From JAUNSR01 sp036655355 (GTDB lineage Bacteria > Bacteroidota > Bacteroidia > Bacteroidales > JAUNSR01): a stretch of 64,000 nt of DNA. Numbering within the stretch: position 1 is the stretch's first letter; the number at the start of each line of letters is the position of its first letter. Shown in pieces: positions 61,962 to 64,000 of this stretch. The DNA lies in NCBI GenBank assembly GCA_036655355.1, contig JAVVQG010000007.1, positions 139,074 through 203,073 on the forward strand, read 5' to 3'. A program made the position numbers and the translations under genes. A model generated the notes under the pieces. The model searched no databases. It saw nothing but the letters and a program-made list of their open reading frames with translations, and was not told the DNA's origin.

Positions 61962-63053
61962 TTATTTAGTACTCCCTAAATATTGAGAATGATTCATTGA
62001 ATTTAAAAGTGCTTTAAATTCTTGTTGATTTTTACCCTTTACTGATTTACCGGCTTTTGTTCCCGCCTCTTTTCCAACAGTTCTGTTATAATAGCAAGAA
62101 TTGAGTTCTCCATTACGATTGAACCCTACAACCATACCGGCATAGCTTTTACCCTCAACTTTCACCTCCGTAAAGCAATTAGATAGAAATGCTTCTCCAT
62201 TCATTCCCGTCAATCCACCAGAACAAGAATCAAATCCACCTTTTACCGAACCGGTCGCATAACAGCCATCGATCTCGGACTTATACGTTTCGCCCGTTAG
62301 CCCCCCGTTATTAGAGAGCTTTTCTCCTGATAAATTTGAATCTGTTGCTGAATTTAACAATTTACTCATATTCAAAAAACCAATCAAACCCCCATTGCGA
62401 GAAGCCACTCCTCCATCTATCTCAACATTTGAGCGACTCGTTGTAACGGAAGACTTTTCTGCATATCCCGCGATTCCACCCAAAAGAGAACCGGCTGTTC
62501 CGGATAACTTACCCGAAGCGACACATTGATTGATCGTTCCAGCTTCCAAAGAGCCGGTTAAAGCGCCAATTTTAGAATTGTTACCCGCTATCAATACCTG
62601 TTCGACATTGCAGTTTATCACATCTCCGCTCATCCTTCCGGCGAGAGCTCCCATTGCTATGTGTTTACGATCCGAATAGATCGCAACATTTGCCAATCGC
62701 AAATTAAAAATCTCACTTTTATCTCCAACATGTCCGAACAAACCCAATTCCGCAAAAGATAAATCAGGATTTTCCGACGTACCGATTTTTACATTCTCGA
62801 TTTTATGGTTTTTACCATTAAAACGCCCCTGAAAAGGGTTGTTCCTATTTCCGACAGGTGTCCACGGTTTTGTCAGAATAATATTATTCTCCAGGATTAT
62901 CTCTGTGGCTTCAAGGGTTCCTGTATTCACTAAATGAGCAAATTCAAAAAGCTCCTTCTCTGTAGCAATTTTCATTTCTTTTTTCCCATTCGCATAAATT
63001 GTGACGACCGACAGATTTAACATTACGACCAAAAATAATTTCAAACTTTTCAT
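61962..63053 (-). CDS. Secreted GLUG-motif repeat protein
   Basis: The 363-residue protein has a signal peptide (MKSLKLFLVVMLNLSVVTIYA). It then has a long stretch of beta-helix-like repeats with the GLUG pattern (GxLxG or GGLxG with spacings of about 25 residues: IAMGALAGRMSG, SLLGGIAGYAEKS, RNGGLIGFLN, NNGGLTGETYK, CSGGLTGMNG). GLUG domains are found in surface adhesins and proteins of unknown ligand. No anchor or T9SS sorting signal was seen. ATG at 63053 was taken; the 63134 start would add 27 residues ahead of the signal peptide. A -7 element lies at 63116-63123. Confidence 0.8.
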   Translation of the reverse strand: MKSLKLFLVVMLNLSVVTIYANGKKEMKIATEKELFEFAHLVNTGTLEATEIILENNIILTKPWTPVGNRNNPFQGRFNGKNHKIENVKIGTSENPDLSFAELGLFGHVGDKSEIFNLRLANVAIYSDRKHIAMGALAGRMSGDVINCNVEQVLIAGNNSKIGALTGSLEAGTINQCVASGKLSGTAGSLLGGIAGYAEKSSVTTSRSNVEIDGGVASRNGGLIGFLNMSKLLNSATDSNLSGEKLSNNGGLTGETYKSEIDGCYATGSVKGGFDSCSGGLTGMNGEAFLSNCFTEVKVEGKSYAGMVVGFNRNGELNSCYYNRTVGKEAGTKAGKSVKGKNQQEFKALLNSMNHSQYLGSTK

Positions 63054-63608
63054 TCCGATTGATTTACAATAATTATATTTTAGATTAAAATAAGCTTTTA
63101 TGTTTTTCGAATAGTCAAATATACACCACTTCACGTTGACGAATAGGTTCTATATAATTAAAAAAAAATAATCAGTCTTCTTATTTTTTATTGATAATCA
63201 TCACTTTAAACTCATTACAATAGGTCTTTTCTTAAATTATTTTTATCCGAACTATTTACTCAACTTTTGGTATATTTATTGCAATTAATATATAACCGTT
63301 TGTTTTCATTTGTACATCGTGAAATTCAGAAATCGACTTTTAAAAATTATAGTTTTATGACACTCGGAGTTTTATCGATGCGACTGTATTATTTAGAATA
63401 TTATCAAAATAACAAAATCGAATAGGACGAGTCATTTTAATATTTCATCATTACCAAAATAGGATTTGAAAAAATCTCTCGCATAAACACATTTTAACCT
63501 TGCACCTAATTTCACAATATTACTTTGAATGTTAATTTATTACCAAAACATTAACCTCTACAAAACCAGAACCCCCTTTAAACAAAGGAAACTTTAAATT
63601 AAAAACGC
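63054..63608. other. AT-rich intergenic region
   Basis: About 550 AT-rich bases without a recognisable gene, apart from the -7 element of the GLUG gene at 63116-63123 (minus-strand TATATTTG) and a tRNA promoter at its right end. I see nothing else in it. Confidence 0.6.
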
Positions 63609-63638
63609 TTGCGAATTAATAAAAAGGTTGTACTTTTG
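63609..63638 (+). promoter_or_regulatory. Promoter of the tRNA-Trp cluster
   Basis: TTG at 63609-63611, a 19-base spacer and TACTTTTG at 63631-63638 form a full Bacteroidota consensus. The tRNA starts 11 bases downstream. Confidence 0.75.
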
Positions 63639-63648
63639 CTGTCGTTAA

Positions 63649-63721
63649 ACGGGTCTAGCTCAGTTGGTAGAGCACTGGTCTCCAAAACCAGGTGTCGGGA
63701 GTTCGAGCCTCTCGACCCGTG
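63649..63721 (+). tRNA. tRNA-Trp(CCA), copy 1
   Basis: The 73-nt cloverleaf has acceptor arms ACGGGTC/GACCCGT (7 pairs), D-stem GCTC/GAGC, anticodon loop CTCCAAA (anticodon CCA), T-stem GGGAG/CTCTC (one G-T) and discriminator G. A1-U72 and G73 are known identity elements of bacterial tRNA-Trp. The CCA tail is not encoded. Confidence 0.95.
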
Positions 63722-63725
63722 CAAA

Positions 63726-63762
63726 GACAACTCATTGAAACACGACGGGTTGTCATTTTTTT
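63726..63762 (+). terminator. Hairpin and T-run after the first tRNA-Trp
   Basis: GACAACTC at 63726-63733 pairs with GGGTTGTC at 63747-63754 (one G-T pair), followed by T7. It lies between two tRNA genes, so either the first tRNA is separately terminated or it is a processing hairpin. Confidence 0.6.
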
Positions 63763-63802
63763 GAAGTACATGCTGAGAAAATCAGGATAGTAATCAAAAC
63801 AT

Positions 63803-63875
63803 ACGGAAGTAGCTCAGTTGGTAGAGCACTGGTCTCCAAAACCAGGTGTCGGGAGTTCGAGCCTCTCCTTCCGTG
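63803..63875 (+). tRNA. tRNA-Trp(CCA), copy 2
   Basis: The body (D-arm to T-arm) is identical to copy 1, but the acceptor stem is ACGGAAG/CTTCCGT, with all three changed pairs compensated. Anticodon CCA, discriminator G, no encoded CCA tail. No clear own promoter was seen. Confidence 0.95.
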
Positions 63876-63947
63876 CAAAGAACTGACTTTTCAAGAAGTC
63901 AAAATCCTCCTAAAATATTCGAGATCAAATCGGATAACAACAAAAAT

Positions 63948-64000
63948 ACGGAAGTAGCTCAGTTGGTAGAGCACTGGTCTCCAAAACCAGGTGTCGGGAG
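63948..64000 (+). tRNA. tRNA-Trp(CCA), copy 3, cut by window end
   Basis: The first 53 bases match copy 2 exactly, including the ACGGAAG acceptor arm and the CCA anticodon loop. The gene continues beyond the window. Confidence 0.9.

Overview
The window looks like a chromosomal segment from the order Bacteroidales (phylum Bacteroidota). Evidence is a SusC/SusD/SusE/GH97 glycan locus, an S46 dipeptidyl-peptidase, a short archaeal-type ProS, a LytS/LytTR two-component pair, BioG-type biotin synthesis, many SpII lipoproteins, and promoters that repeatedly match the Bacteroidota -7 element TAnnTTTG instead of TATAAT. Shine-Dalgarno sequences are mostly absent. A Parabacteroides/Porphyromonas/Dysgonomonas-like relative is plausible, but the genus cannot be fixed from sequence reading alone. 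Codon use and base composition look even, so most of the window reads as core genome.

Layout. 1-12 kb: NhaC antiporter, THUMP-like RNA methyltransferase, S46 peptidase, threonine aldolase, S8 protease, ProS, a small periplasmic protein, an OmpA-domain protein and an acidic protein. 12.0-12.7 kb: a gene-poor patch with a transposase remnant and a MITE-like repeat. 12.7-22.3 kb: an alpha-glucan utilization operon (susC-susD-susE-GH97, minus strand) facing a divergent LacI-type regulator. 22.4-34.4 kb: ClpB, Tgt, an LptF/G permease, a cysteine-less thioredoxin fold, SerB, a Dabb protein, Udk, MltF-like transglycosylase and a large lipoprotein. 34.6-47.9 kb: patatin/beta-barrel protein, S41 protease, PhoH2-type protein, FolC, SPFH protein, several small envelope genes, BI-1, a double CDGSH protein, an MBL hydrolase and MurB. 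48.0-54.3 kb: a small basic protein followed by bioB-bioA-bioF-(repeat element)-bioG-bioC-bioD, a full set for late biotin synthesis plus pimeloyl-ACP supply. 54.3-61.7 kb: a LytTR response regulator interrupted by one in-frame amber codon, its LytS-like kinase, and a tripartite RND efflux operon (MFP-RND-TolC). 62-64 kb: a GLUG-repeat protein and three tandem tRNA-Trp genes, the last cut by the window end.

No CRISPR array, phage, known defence system or riboswitch was seen. The most interesting items are: (1) the amber-interrupted response regulator beside an intact kinase and efflux operon; (2) two dispersed copies of a ~105-110 bp element built from one inverted and three direct 22-bp units, one of them inside the biotin operon; (3) a 17-bp terminator hairpin whose descending arm contains the start codon of the next gene; (4) tandem tRNA-Trp genes with near-identical bodies but different, fully compensated acceptor stems. 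The rest is largely well-known housekeeping and envelope biology.
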